Origin: Azophilus sp965199705
GTDB lineage: Bacteria; Pseudomonadota; Gammaproteobacteria; Pseudomonadales; Azotimanducaceae
DNA length: 64,000 nucleotides
Reading direction: 5' to 3'
NCBI GenBank assembly: GCA_965199705.1
Contig: OZ241359.1
Span: forward strand, 2,170,001 to 2,234,000
The translations under genes were made by a program, and so were the position numbers. Numbering within the stretch: the first letter of the stretch is position 1; each line of letters starts with the position of its first letter. The notes below the pieces were generated by a model. It searched no databases. It was not told the origin of the DNA and saw only the letters and a program-made list of their open reading frames with translations. Shown piece by piece: positions 54,572 to 61,797 of this stretch.

Positions 54572-54840
54572 ATCCGCGCGGTGGTTGCGGCATCTGGAGC
54601 AGGCTCTATCGAGACGCTTGCGCTGTTTCTAATTGATTGAATGGTTTGATGTTATGTGAGGCGTCGAAAATTTATTCCCCCGGAGAAGCGGGGATTGGGC
54701 CCGATTTTGGGGTGTTTCGGCCCGAATTGGCGGATTTTCACCCCAAGGTTCGTTGTTGCAGCCGAGGAGGCGGAAGCGCCGGTTGTCATGTGGCAAAATG
54801 GTGGTTGTAAATCAAACAATTGCCGACCTTCGAGGTGATC

Positions 54841-56328
54841 ATGACAACCGGCCCGAACAATGTACTTTTTTCTTGGGACGCTGTCGAGCCGCTGGCGGAT
54901 CTGAAACGCCTGTCGATGGTGCTGGAGCACTTGCCGGACGCGGAGTTGGTTGCGGCGCTTGCGGCGAAGCGGGGTCGGGGCAGGAACGATTTTCCGGTTC
55001 GCGCGATGTGGCGCGCCTTGGTGGCGGGTGTGGTTTTCCAGCACGCCTCGGTGGCGTCGCTGGTTCGGGAGTTGCGCCGCAATCCGTCGCTGCTGTCGGT
55101 GTGCGGTTTCAATCCGTTGCCACGGCAGGGCCGCCCGGTTGCGCGGATTGAGCGGGACGCGCGCACGGGTCGGTCGGTTGTGGTGCGGGAGGCGGCGCCG
55201 GTTTTGCCCTGCGTTCCGAACGAGTGGAACTTCTCGCGCCTGCTCAGGAACCTGATTGACTTGGAGGACAGGCAGGGGTTGGTCAGCGGCCTGGTGGACG
55301 AACTGCGTGGCCGATTGCTGGCGGTGCTGCCGGACTACGGCGTGCATCTGGGTTGCGACGGCAAGGCGGTGGCGAGCCATTCCACCGGGCGGGTCAACCG
55401 CGGCGCCGGGGGTGAGGGTTCGGATCCAGACGCGGATTGGGGCAAGCACGAAACGCGGGGCGTGGACAAGCAAGGGCGCGCCTGGAGGCGGGTCAAGAGT
55501 TGGTTCGGCTACGGTCTGCATCTGATTGCGGACACCCGCTATGAGTTGCCGGTGGCCTTTGCGGTGACGCGGGCATCGGCTTCGGAGCAGCCGGTGGTGG
55601 GGAAGCTGCTGGCGGAGTTGTTCGAGGCTGAGCCGGGTCTGGCGCAGCGGTGCCGGGACTTCAGCGCAGATCGGGGCTATGACGGCGGAGCGTTGAAGCA
55701 GGCGTTGTGGGACGAGCACGGGATTCGGCCGCTGATTGACACCCGGCTGATGTGGCGCGAAGAGAAGCAGGATCCGAACCACGATCCCGCGCAGCCGATC
55801 CTGCGCAGCCTGGCCCCCGAGCGGACGGACAACATCCTGTACAGCGAGCGGGGCGAGGTGTCGTGCCGCTGCCCGGCGACAGGGACGGAGCGCCCGATGG
55901 CGTTCCAGGGGTTCGAATCGGACCGGGGGACGCTGAAGTACCGGTGTCCGGCGGCGGCTTGCGACCTGAAGTGCGAGGGCCGGGCGGCGTGTCTTTCGCA
56001 GTCCGGCTCGAAGGCGGGCGACTTCGGGCGCATTGTGCGTATCGATCTCAAGCGCGCGAACCGGCGCATCTTCACCCCCACGCCCTGGGGATCGCCCGCT
56101 TGGCGACGCGGCTACAACCGACGCTCGGCACTGGAGCGGATCAACGCGCGCCTGGACCGCAGCTTCGGCTTCGAGGTGCATTTCATCCGCGGCCTGGCCA
56201 AGATGAAGACACGGATGGGGCTGGCGCTCGCGGTGATGATGGCGCTGGCGGTCGCCGCCGTGGTCGAGGGACGAGACGAACGGATGCGCTCGCTCGTGCG
56301 CCCGGTCCCGTTTGCAGACACCGGATAG
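54841..56328 (+). CDS. DDE transposase (IS4/IS1182-like superfamily)
   Basis: 495 residues from the ATG at 54841 after a GAGGTG site. The N-terminal helical part (GRGRNDFPVRAMWRALVAGVVFQHASVASLVRELRRNPSLL) is typical of these IS families. Candidate DDE residues lie in GCDGKAVASHS, FSADRGYDGG and YNRRSALERINARLDR, the last being the Y-R-E signature of IS4-like enzymes. A Cys-rich insertion (CRCPATGTE ... CPAAACDLKCEGRAAC) separates the second D from the E. The frame is intact, so the enzyme may be active. Clear terminal inverted repeats were not found. Confidence 0.9.
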   Translation: MTTGPNNVLFSWDAVEPLADLKRLSMVLEHLPDAELVAALAAKRGRGRNDFPVRAMWRALVAGVVFQHASVASLVRELRRNPSLLSVCGFNPLPRQGRPVARIERDARTGRSVVVREAAPVLPCVPNEWNFSRLLRNLIDLEDRQGLVSGLVDELRGRLLAVLPDYGVHLGCDGKAVASHSTGRVNRGAGGEGSDPDADWGKHETRGVDKQGRAWRRVKSWFGYGLHLIADTRYELPVAFAVTRASASEQPVVGKLLAELFEAEPGLAQRCRDFSADRGYDGGALKQALWDEHGIRPLIDTRLMWREEKQDPNHDPAQPILRSLAPERTDNILYSERGEVSCRCPATGTERPMAFQGFESDRGTLKYRCPAAACDLKCEGRAACLSQSGSKAGDFGRIVRIDLKRANRRIFTPTPWGSPAWRRGYNRRSALERINARLDRSFGFEVHFIRGLAKMKTRMGLALAVMMALAVAAVVEGRDERMRSLVRPVPFADTG

Positions 56329-56613
56329 CGCTGCGCCAACCCCCAACCGCTCCAACCCGTCCCCTGCCAGCCCCTGGACGCGGCGCCCCTGTCCGCAGCA
56401 CACCCTTGTTGAGAGCCTTTCTCATCTACCCGCGATCGGCCCTCGTTCCAACCTCTCCCCAGCACCCCAATCCGCTGCCCCGCCTTCAATCAATCCTCCC
56501 GCACTGCCAAATCCGCTCCACTACATCTCCCCATCCCGACAAAAATACCCACAGCGCAAGCGCCTCCTATCATTTCATCCTCGAAAATAAAGCACTATAC
56601 TGCTTGATTAGAA
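56329..56613. other. Gap between transposase and broken ATPase; C-rich, no gene
   Basis: 285 bp without a credible gene. The plus strand is strikingly rich in C and poor in G over about 230 bases (runs such as CCCCAACC, CCCGTCCCC, CCTCTCCCC). The last 45 bases turn AT-rich and hold a TATACT hexamer (56594-56599), probably the -10 of the broken ATPase gene. Confidence 0.5.
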
Positions 56614-57094
56614 ATGAAAAACATCCATCGTGCATTACAGGCCAACATCGAATCCGCCTTGGCGGAACAATCGGCGGTTGGTCTTCTCGGGCCTCGGCAG
56701 GTGGGGAAGACCACCTTGGCGCATCGCATAGCAGAGGGTCGCCAGGCGGTTTATCTCGATCTGGAGAATCCCGAAGACCTAGGAGCCTGCGCCGTAGGAA
56801 GTCGCAAAAGCGAAAATTTGATTTCGCCGCCCCTTTGGACGGGCGATTGAGGAGAATATCCGGCCATATTTGACGAAATCGAACGTTCAAAGGGGCGAGT
56901 GAAAGCGGATTTGCAGCCGTGAATTCCTGCGGCGCAGGCTCCTAGCCCTCATGAACGAGCCTCGACCCTTGCTGGCCAGCTACGCGGACCGGCTCGTCAT
57001 TCTTGATGAGGTGCAACGTCTGCCTGGCCTGTTTCAGACGCTTCGGGGGCTGATCGATCAATATCGGCGCGACGACCGGGGCGCCGGCATGCAA
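56614..57094 (+). pseudogene. AAA/DUF4143 ATPase fragment, interrupted by a MITE and truncated
   Basis: The N-terminal half of an ATPase related to the one at 53426: Walker A VGLLGPRQVGKTTLAHRIA, then YLDLENPEDL, interrupted at 56779 by a 163-bp insertion. After the insertion the same protein resumes as ALMNEPRPLLASYADRLVILDEVQRLPGLFQTLRGLIDQYRR, with Walker B LVILDEVQ. Deleting the insertion and one CTAG restores one reading frame. The gene then stops matching near 57094 (after RRDDRGAG), so the sensor region and the DUF4143 domain are lost. Two separate events therefore damaged it. Confidence 0.88.
56779..56945. mobile_element. MITE-like element, 163 bp per insertion, with CTAG duplication
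   Basis: Ends are inverted copies matching at 21 of 22 positions: 56779-56800 begins CTAGGAGCCTGCGCCG and 56924-56945 ends CGGCGCAGGCTCCTAG. The outer CTAG on each side is the target duplication. Inside, CGCCCCTTTGGACG and CGTTCAAAGGGGCG form a second inverted pair (13 of 14), so most of the element can fold into a long hairpin. There is no coding capacity. A CTAG (YTAR) target and GAGCCT ends resemble IS5-family elements (inference), so a full-length relative in the genome may mobilise it. Confidence 0.9.
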
Positions 57095-57286
57095 CATTTT
57101 CATTCTCAGGCTCCTTGTATTTGGAAACTCAAGTTTGCCTGAGCCGGCGCCCGGCGTCAGCCGGGCCGCCGGGCCTCCGGGATCCTGGAACTCACCCGGT
57201 CATGTCAGGGGCCGAATATTCCGAAATGTATCTGAGCCCGTACACAATGTACGGATTCACGTGGGGCAAATCGAAAGCCCGGTTCG

Positions 57287-57315
57287 TTGTTGGCGGCGTG
57301 CCGGTTCCCTATGAT
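57287..57315 (+). promoter_or_regulatory. Promoter TTGTTG-17 bp-TATGAT for cas3
   Basis: The -35 lies at 57287-57292 and the -10 at 57310-57315, with optimal 17-bp spacing, 42 bp before the cas3 start. It is the best promoter match in the 260-bp stretch between the ATPase remnant and cas3, which otherwise holds only a GC-rich inverted stretch (CCGGCGCCCGGCGTCAGCCGG). Confidence 0.6.
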
Positions 57316-57356
57316 GGGAATGGCGAGAGGGACCGGCATCCAAGAGGTAGCAGCAT

Positions 57357-59975
57357 TTGCCCGATCCAACCACAGAACCGCCGATACGCCCCGCCTGGGG
57401 GAAGACAGACAGGGAGCACGGCACCGGGCGCATTCACCCCCTTGCCCACCACTCCATGGACGTTGCCGCCGTGTTTTTGCGCATGCTGCAACTGCCTGTC
57501 ATCAGGAACCGCCTGGAAGTCGCGGCGGAACGCTCCTTGACCGAAATCGACTGCCAGCGACTCGCTGCGCTCGCCTATCTGCATGACATCGGCAAATTGC
57601 ACCCCGGCTTTCAGGCCAAAGGCTGGCCGGAGGAGCTGAAGAAAAGAGTTCAACTTTGCGGACACACAAGGGAAAGCTGGGAGTTCTTAAAGTTGGCGTT
57701 CAAGTGGTCTGAACATCCGTTTCACGGCACCGCAATGCGTATGGTCGAAGAATGGGGCGCTGGATCAGTCAACAATCTGCTAGAAGCCATGTTCTCACAC
57801 CACGGGCGGCCTGTTGACAGATCCTCCACCCCAACCCTCTCCACATGGGATCAACCTTCGCTGGCGCACTACGACTGGCGGACAGAAGCGAAAATCATGG
57901 ACGCCGCATTGCACGAGTGGTTTGCGGGCGCGTTCGAGCCAAATGCGCCAAGCCTCCCCAAAGCGCCCAAATTCCATCATGCGTGTGCAGGATTCGCTGC
58001 CTTGGCGGATTGGATCGGATCAAGCAGGGAATTCTTCGAGTTCAGCAGTCCTTACTCGGCTGACTACGATGGAGAGGCGCACCGACGGGCGGAACGGGCA
58101 TTGACTGAGATTGGCTTTGATGCCACTCACCTTGCCAGCTTGCCAGCCCCCGGATTCCCGAAGTTGACGGGATTCGCGACGCCCAATCCAGCGCAAGCGG
58201 CCGTGGGCCAAGTGGGGACCGATGCGCGATTGGTAATACTTGAAGCGGAAACGGGTTCGGGCAAGACCGAAGCCGCTCTATGGCGCTTTGCTCAACTGCT
58301 GGCAACAGGCAAGGTTTCGAGTCTCTACTTTGCCGTTCCGACCCGCGCCGCAGCGAAGCAGTTGCAGGTGCGAATCGACGCTGAATTGAAGCGAGGATTC
58401 GGCAAAACGGCCCCAGAAGCGGTGTTGGCAATCCCCGGCATGCTGAAAGCAGGAGACTACAAAGGTCAACGATTGCCCAATTGGCGGGTCCAATGGGACG
58501 ATTGCGAGATTTCGGTTCCTCACCGATGGGCAGCGGAACACGCCACTCGATTCCTGGCCGCGACCGTAGCCGTGGGGGCAGTGGACCAAGCCATGCTCGG
58601 CGCACTCCAGGTGAAGCACGCCCATATGCGCGGAAGCGCCTTGAGCCGCAGCTTGTTGGTGGTGGACGAAGTTCATGCCTCCGATGCCTACATGACCAAG
58701 ATCATCAAGCAGCTACTTGACGACCACTTGGCGACAGGCGGCTACGCCATGTTGATGTCCGCCACGTTGGGCGCCAGCGCAAGGGCGAGTTGGCTAGACG
58801 TTAACCTTCCGACGCATCTCGAAGCCGCCGCTACGCCCTACCCTGCCGTCTGGCTGAAAGGTGAAATCGCACCTATAGCGGTTGCAGCCACCGGCCGACA
58901 CTCGAAAGCCGTGCAAATGGAGGCACGGCCCACCATGTGCCCCAAGGCCACTGCGAAACTCGCAATCCGCGCCGCTGAACAGGGTGCGCGGGTTCTAATC
59001 GTCCGCAACACCGTGGACGTGGCCGTGGAAACTTGGCGTCAAGTTCAGGAAATGGGTTCCAGTCACTTGCTTTTGCAGGTAGCGCAACGCCCGGCCGTCC
59101 ATCACAGCCGCTTCGCCGCGGAGGATCGTGCCTTGCTTGACCAAGCGGTTGAATCCGCCCTTGCGCCCGACAAGAACCGTGCGACGGGTGGCCGAATTGT
59201 CATCGGAACGCAGACTTTGGAGCAGTCGCTGGACATTGATGCCGACTATCTAATCAGCGACCTTTGCCCAATTGACGTGCTGCTGCAGCGCATCGGCAGG
59301 CTTCACCGGCACAGTTTGGGGCGCCCCGATCCGTTCCGTGAGCCCCGTACCTCGGTGTTGCTTCCCGATAAGGGGCTGGACTGGCTCACAAAACCCGATT
59401 TCGAGAACGGCCTGGGCGCGTGGCGGGGAAAGGATCGCGGCATCAACGGGATCTACCTTGATCTGGCGGTGCTGGAACTCACCAAGCGGCTCATTCAGCA
59501 GAACGATACCTGGCGCATCCCGGAAATGAATCGAGCCTTGGTCGAAGGGGCTACCCATCCTGATCTCATAGAGGCGTTGAATCATGAGAAGGGGGAGACT
59601 TGGCAGAGCTACAATCGAGAAATCAGTGGCGCGGAAGCAGCGCAAGCGATGGTCGCCAATCTGAATTGCCTGGATCGGCAGGAGTGCTACCTGAATGCCA
59701 ATTTCCCCTCCTCTGACGAGCGGGTCCTGACCAGGCTTGGTGAAGAGGGCATGGTGGTGACGTTCCCCAACCCGACCAATGGCCCGTTTGACCGATCCAT
59801 AGCGCGAATCGCCTTGCCCGCGCGTTGGTCGCAGGGACTAAACGGCAAGTCACAGGTTGCAGTGACGCCAGACTCCGAATTGGGAACGCTGACGTTGACC
59901 GTCGGGGAGCGGCGATTCCGCTATTCGACAGCGGGATTGGACAAAATCCAAAAATTGTCTGGATACTCCCCTTGA
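57357..59975 (+). CDS. cas3: Cas3 helicase-nuclease, type I-E
   Basis: 872 residues from a TTG start with an AAGAGGT ribosome site 9 bases upstream. The N-terminal HD nuclease has RPAWGKTD, HPLAHHSMDVA and the HD pair at H76-D77 (YLHDIGK), plus SHHGRPV. The superfamily 2 helicase follows with Walker A LEAETGSGKTEA (about 295-306), DEVH box VVDEVHASD (about 434-441), LMSATLGA and QSLDIDADYLISDLCPIDVLLQRIGRLHRH. Cas3 is recruited by Cascade to degrade target DNA. All catalytic motifs are intact. A 280-bp gap separates it from cas8e. Confidence 0.97.
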   Translation: MPDPTTEPPIRPAWGKTDREHGTGRIHPLAHHSMDVAAVFLRMLQLPVIRNRLEVAAERSLTEIDCQRLAALAYLHDIGKLHPGFQAKGWPEELKKRVQLCGHTRESWEFLKLAFKWSEHPFHGTAMRMVEEWGAGSVNNLLEAMFSHHGRPVDRSSTPTLSTWDQPSLAHYDWRTEAKIMDAALHEWFAGAFEPNAPSLPKAPKFHHACAGFAALADWIGSSREFFEFSSPYSADYDGEAHRRAERALTEIGFDATHLASLPAPGFPKLTGFATPNPAQAAVGQVGTDARLVILEAETGSGKTEAALWRFAQLLATGKVSSLYFAVPTRAAAKQLQVRIDAELKRGFGKTAPEAVLAIPGMLKAGDYKGQRLPNWRVQWDDCEISVPHRWAAEHATRFLAATVAVGAVDQAMLGALQVKHAHMRGSALSRSLLVVDEVHASDAYMTKIIKQLLDDHLATGGYAMLMSATLGASARASWLDVNLPTHLEAAATPYPAVWLKGEIAPIAVAATGRHSKAVQMEARPTMCPKATAKLAIRAAEQGARVLIVRNTVDVAVETWRQVQEMGSSHLLLQVAQRPAVHHSRFAAEDRALLDQAVESALAPDKNRATGGRIVIGTQTLEQSLDIDADYLISDLCPIDVLLQRIGRLHRHSLGRPDPFREPRTSVLLPDKGLDWLTKPDFENGLGAWRGKDRGINGIYLDLAVLELTKRLIQQNDTWRIPEMNRALVEGATHPDLIEALNHEKGETWQSYNREISGAEAAQAMVANLNCLDRQECYLNANFPSSDERVLTRLGEEGMVVTFPNPTNGPFDRSIARIALPARWSQGLNGKSQVAVTPDSELGTLTLTVGERRFRYSTAGLDKIQKLSGYSP

Positions 59976-59982
59976 AATCTCT
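59968..59982 (-). promoter_or_regulatory. Seed-matching target of the pseudo-spacer, with candidate PAM
   Basis: Read on the minus strand, GATTTCAAGGG (59979 to 59969) matches the first 11 bases of the pseudo-spacer at 60179 (GATTTCACGGG) in 10 of 11 positions. The bases 5' of it are AGA, or GAG if the first G is counted with the PAM; GAG is one of the accepted type I-E PAMs. The match overlaps the TTGAAA -35 box of the promoter at 59972. Confidence 0.6.
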
Positions 59983-60000
59983 CATGCTGATCCCCAAAAT
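59972..60000 (+). promoter_or_regulatory. Predicted promoter TTGAAA-17 bp-CAAAAT in the cas3-cas8e gap
   Basis: The -35 TTGAAA at 59972-59977 overlaps the cas3 stop region, and the -10-like CAAAAT at 59995-60000 follows at 17-bp spacing. The -10 is weak (4 of 6). Transcription would start near 60007 and run through the small frame and both pseudo-repeats toward cas8e. Confidence 0.4.
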
Positions 60001-60149
60001 AGAAGAACTATTTGACCGGTGCATGGGGGTTGAGGTTAAGGTAATGAGTATTTTTGGATTCAAGTTGGCCCTCTCTTGGGTAGTACGATCGTCATCCCAC
60101 ACTAGATTGACCCGCTTTGCCGTCAGTTTCGGGAGATGCACGACGAAGC

Positions 60150-60178
60150 TTCCCCCAGATTTGCATGGGGATAGACCC
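60150..60178 (+). repeat. Degenerate type I-E repeat, psi-R1
   Basis: 29 bases with the I-E repeat plan: TTCCCC, a CCCCA/TGGGG stem (8-base loop), then ATAGACCC directly after GGGG. The last 8 bases parallel the E. coli crRNA handle ATAAACCG (6 of 8). The loop is longer and the stem weaker than in a canonical GC-rich I-E repeat. Confidence 0.65.
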
Positions 60179-60232
60179 GATTTCACGGGCGCAGCCGCAA
60201 TTAAACGGCTTGATTCCCCACCTCATGTGGGG
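60171..60232 (+). ncRNA. Predicted crRNA-like guide (CreA/CreR-type)
   Basis: If Cas6e cleaved after GGGG in both pseudo-repeats, the product would be 62 nt: an 8-nt handle AUAGACCC, a 33-nt pseudo-spacer (60179-60211) and a 3' hairpin CCCCAC-CUCAU-GUGGGG. A canonical I-E crRNA is 61 nt. The seed of the spacer matches the promoter at the start of the same gap, so it could direct Cascade to repress that promoter without full target cleavage. Confidence 0.55.
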
Positions 60233-60240
60233 CGCTCCAG
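60212..60240 (+). repeat. Degenerate type I-E repeat, psi-R2
   Basis: 29 bases placed 62 bases after psi-R1 when aligned on the GGGG. A 6-bp stem CCCCAC/GTGGGG with a CTCAT loop is a good Cas6e-type hairpin. The last 8 bases (CGCTCCAG) have lost the handle sequence, as expected when only processing is required. It ends 15 bases before the cas8e start. Confidence 0.65.
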
Positions 60241-60255
60241 AGGCTTGGTCAAGAA

Positions 60256-61797
60256 ATGAACCTCCTGACCGAGCCCACTTTTACGCGCTCCGGGGGAGCA
60301 ACGGTCTCCCTTCCCGCCCTGTTCGCGGCGATGGCCCAAGGCGAAGTTCGAGGCTTCCCGTCCCTGCGCCCGCACCAGCGCCCGGCTTGGCATATGTTCC
60401 TCGTCCAGCTAGGTGCATTGGCCGCATTAAGGGCCGAGTTCGGACAGGCGTTACCTGATGACACAGAAGCCTGGGCCTCGGCTCTTCGCGCCTTGACGCC
60501 AGATTGGCCGGACGACGAACCGTGGCGGCTTGTTATTGACGAACGAAGCAAGCCTGCGTTCATGCAGCCACCCGACCCTGGCAACCTGAAATGGTCTCGC
60601 GTCTCCACCCCGGACGCATTGGACTTGCTCATTACTTCCCGAAACCACGACGTAAAAAAGGCGGTAGGGCGGCAGTCATCCCCCGAAGACTGGGTATTCG
60701 CCTTGATATCCCTGCAAACCTGCGAAGGCTACGGCGGCGCTGGAAACCACGGAATCGCTCGCATGAACGGCGGCTCCTCAAGCCGACCAATGCTAGGGCT
60801 TGCGCCAGGTCAGACGGGCGAATTGTCGGTGGACGTGTCAGCGTGGTGGCGGCGAGACATGCAACAGCTCGTTTCAGACGCACCCAGAAGGAGTGATTCC
60901 ACTGGTAAAACAATAGGTTCTGCGTTGCTATGGTGCATCGATTGGCCGGAGGGCGGTCAACTGAAAGTGCGAGATTTGGACCCGTTGTTTATTGAAGTCT
61001 GTCGCAGAGTTCGGTTGATCAAGTCAGCCAATGGCATCGAAGCCGCACGCGCCAATTCCAAGGCCGCCAGAGTGCTCGCCAAGCCGTTCAAGGGAAATCT
61101 CGACGATCCTTGGGCACCCGTTCACAAGGCAGAGGGAAAGGCGCTTACGCTCGCCGGCGGAGATTTCAACTATGCCCGGCTCAGGGATTTGCTGTTTTCA
61201 GGGGAGTGGAAAAAGCCACGATTGGCTACCCCAGCCGACAACGAGAAGGAAGACATGCTTCTGGTGGCAGAGGCCCTTTCGCGCGGCAACAGCAAGACCG
61301 AAGGATTCAAGTCCCGGCATGTAATGGTACCCGGCAATGTCCTCCCCATATTCTCTTCGGACACAGCAGGAGAGATTTCCAAAGCCCAATTAGATGAAAT
61401 AAAGGCGTTCGACGACGCCTTGCGCAAAGCTTTGGCGGTCGTGGCAGCCGGAGGGAATCGAGACAATATCCAGAAAAAACACTATGCACACGCTACTTCG
61501 GCAAGAAAGCGATTTGATCGGGCTGCCGACCGGCTGTTTTTTTCGAGTCTATGGGAAAGGCTTGAGGTGGCTGGTCAATCTGAACCAGAGGAATCTCGCG
61601 CCAAACGCTCATTTCTCAATGCGCTGAGGCAGTCGGCAGAGAAAGTACTTGAGGCCACAATACCAAGCGTACCTTGCCCTTCGATCCTCCGTCCTCGCGC
61701 TGAATCTCGGGCTCGGGAGATGTTCTTTGCCACACTCCGAAAACATAACGACGTCAGATCACTGTTCGTCAGGGAGGAAGCCGATGTCGCAGCCTAG
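60256..61797 (+). CDS. cas8e: Cas8e / Cse1 (CasA), Cascade large subunit
   Basis: 513 residues. The start NLLTEPTFTRSGGATVSLPALFAAMAQGEVRGFPSLRPHQRPAWHMFLVQL is typical of Cse1. Cse1 recognises the PAM and recruits Cas3. The mid region FALISLQTCEGYGGAGNHGIARMNGGSSSRPMLGL is also a family landmark. The ribosome site is poor (AGAGG, 12 bases away), so translation may be coupled to the small upstream frame, whose TGA overlaps this ATG. Cse1 and Cse2 genes overlap by 14 bp. Confidence 0.96.
   Translation: MNLLTEPTFTRSGGATVSLPALFAAMAQGEVRGFPSLRPHQRPAWHMFLVQLGALAALRAEFGQALPDDTEAWASALRALTPDWPDDEPWRLVIDERSKPAFMQPPDPGNLKWSRVSTPDALDLLITSRNHDVKKAVGRQSSPEDWVFALISLQTCEGYGGAGNHGIARMNGGSSSRPMLGLAPGQTGELSVDVSAWWRRDMQQLVSDAPRRSDSTGKTIGSALLWCIDWPEGGQLKVRDLDPLFIEVCRRVRLIKSANGIEAARANSKAARVLAKPFKGNLDDPWAPVHKAEGKALTLAGGDFNYARLRDLLFSGEWKKPRLATPADNEKEDMLLVAEALSRGNSKTEGFKSRHVMVPGNVLPIFSSDTAGEISKAQLDEIKAFDDALRKALAVVAAGGNRDNIQKKHYAHATSARKRFDRAADRLFFSSLWERLEVAGQSEPEESRAKRSFLNALRQSAEKVLEATIPSVPCPSILRPRAESRAREMFFATLRKHNDVRSLFVREEADVAA

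Larger units (their letters stand above)
60007..60259 (+). other. Candidate creT-like transcript / small frame ahead of the pseudo-repeats
   Basis: An AT-richer stretch between cas3 and the pseudo-repeats. An ATG at 60044 has a GAGG ribosome site 8 bases upstream and begins MSIFGFKLALSWVV; other in-frame ATGs lie at 59984 and 60023. The frame stays open through both pseudo-repeats and ends at 60259, overlapping the cas8e ATG (ATGA). It is either a small coupled protein or, if this is a CreTA-type locus, a toxic short transcript whose translation start matters. Codons such as ATT, TTT, AGT, GGA and AGA are unlike the GC-rich neighbours. No homologue is recognised. Confidence 0.3.

Noticed and set aside
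55906..55922. GGTTCGAATC resembling a tRNA T-arm
   Set aside because: It lies inside the transposase coding sequence in frame (QGFESD) with no other tRNA features.
54652..56403. 583-codon minus-strand frame opposite the transposase
   Set aside because: Arg/His/Pro-rich shadow of the transposase; no domain and no ribosome site.
54632..56494. Possible IS ends: ATTGATTGAA at 54632-54641 and its inverse TTCAATCAAT at 56485-56494 around the transposase
   Set aside because: Only 10 bp match, with no target duplication and a degenerate context; not enough to define element boundaries.
57103..57116. CTCAGGCTCCTTG resembling a MITE or IS5-family end at the break of the ATPase remnant
   Set aside because: No partner inverted repeat was found and the match to the MITE end is only about 8 bases; it may mark an old deletion but cannot be shown.
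57254..57266. Second possible pseudo-spacer target (GATTCACGTGGGG) upstream of the cas3 promoter
   Set aside because: It matches internal positions of the pseudo-spacer but not its first two or three bases, where the seed and PAM matter, and it does not overlap the -35 or -10.
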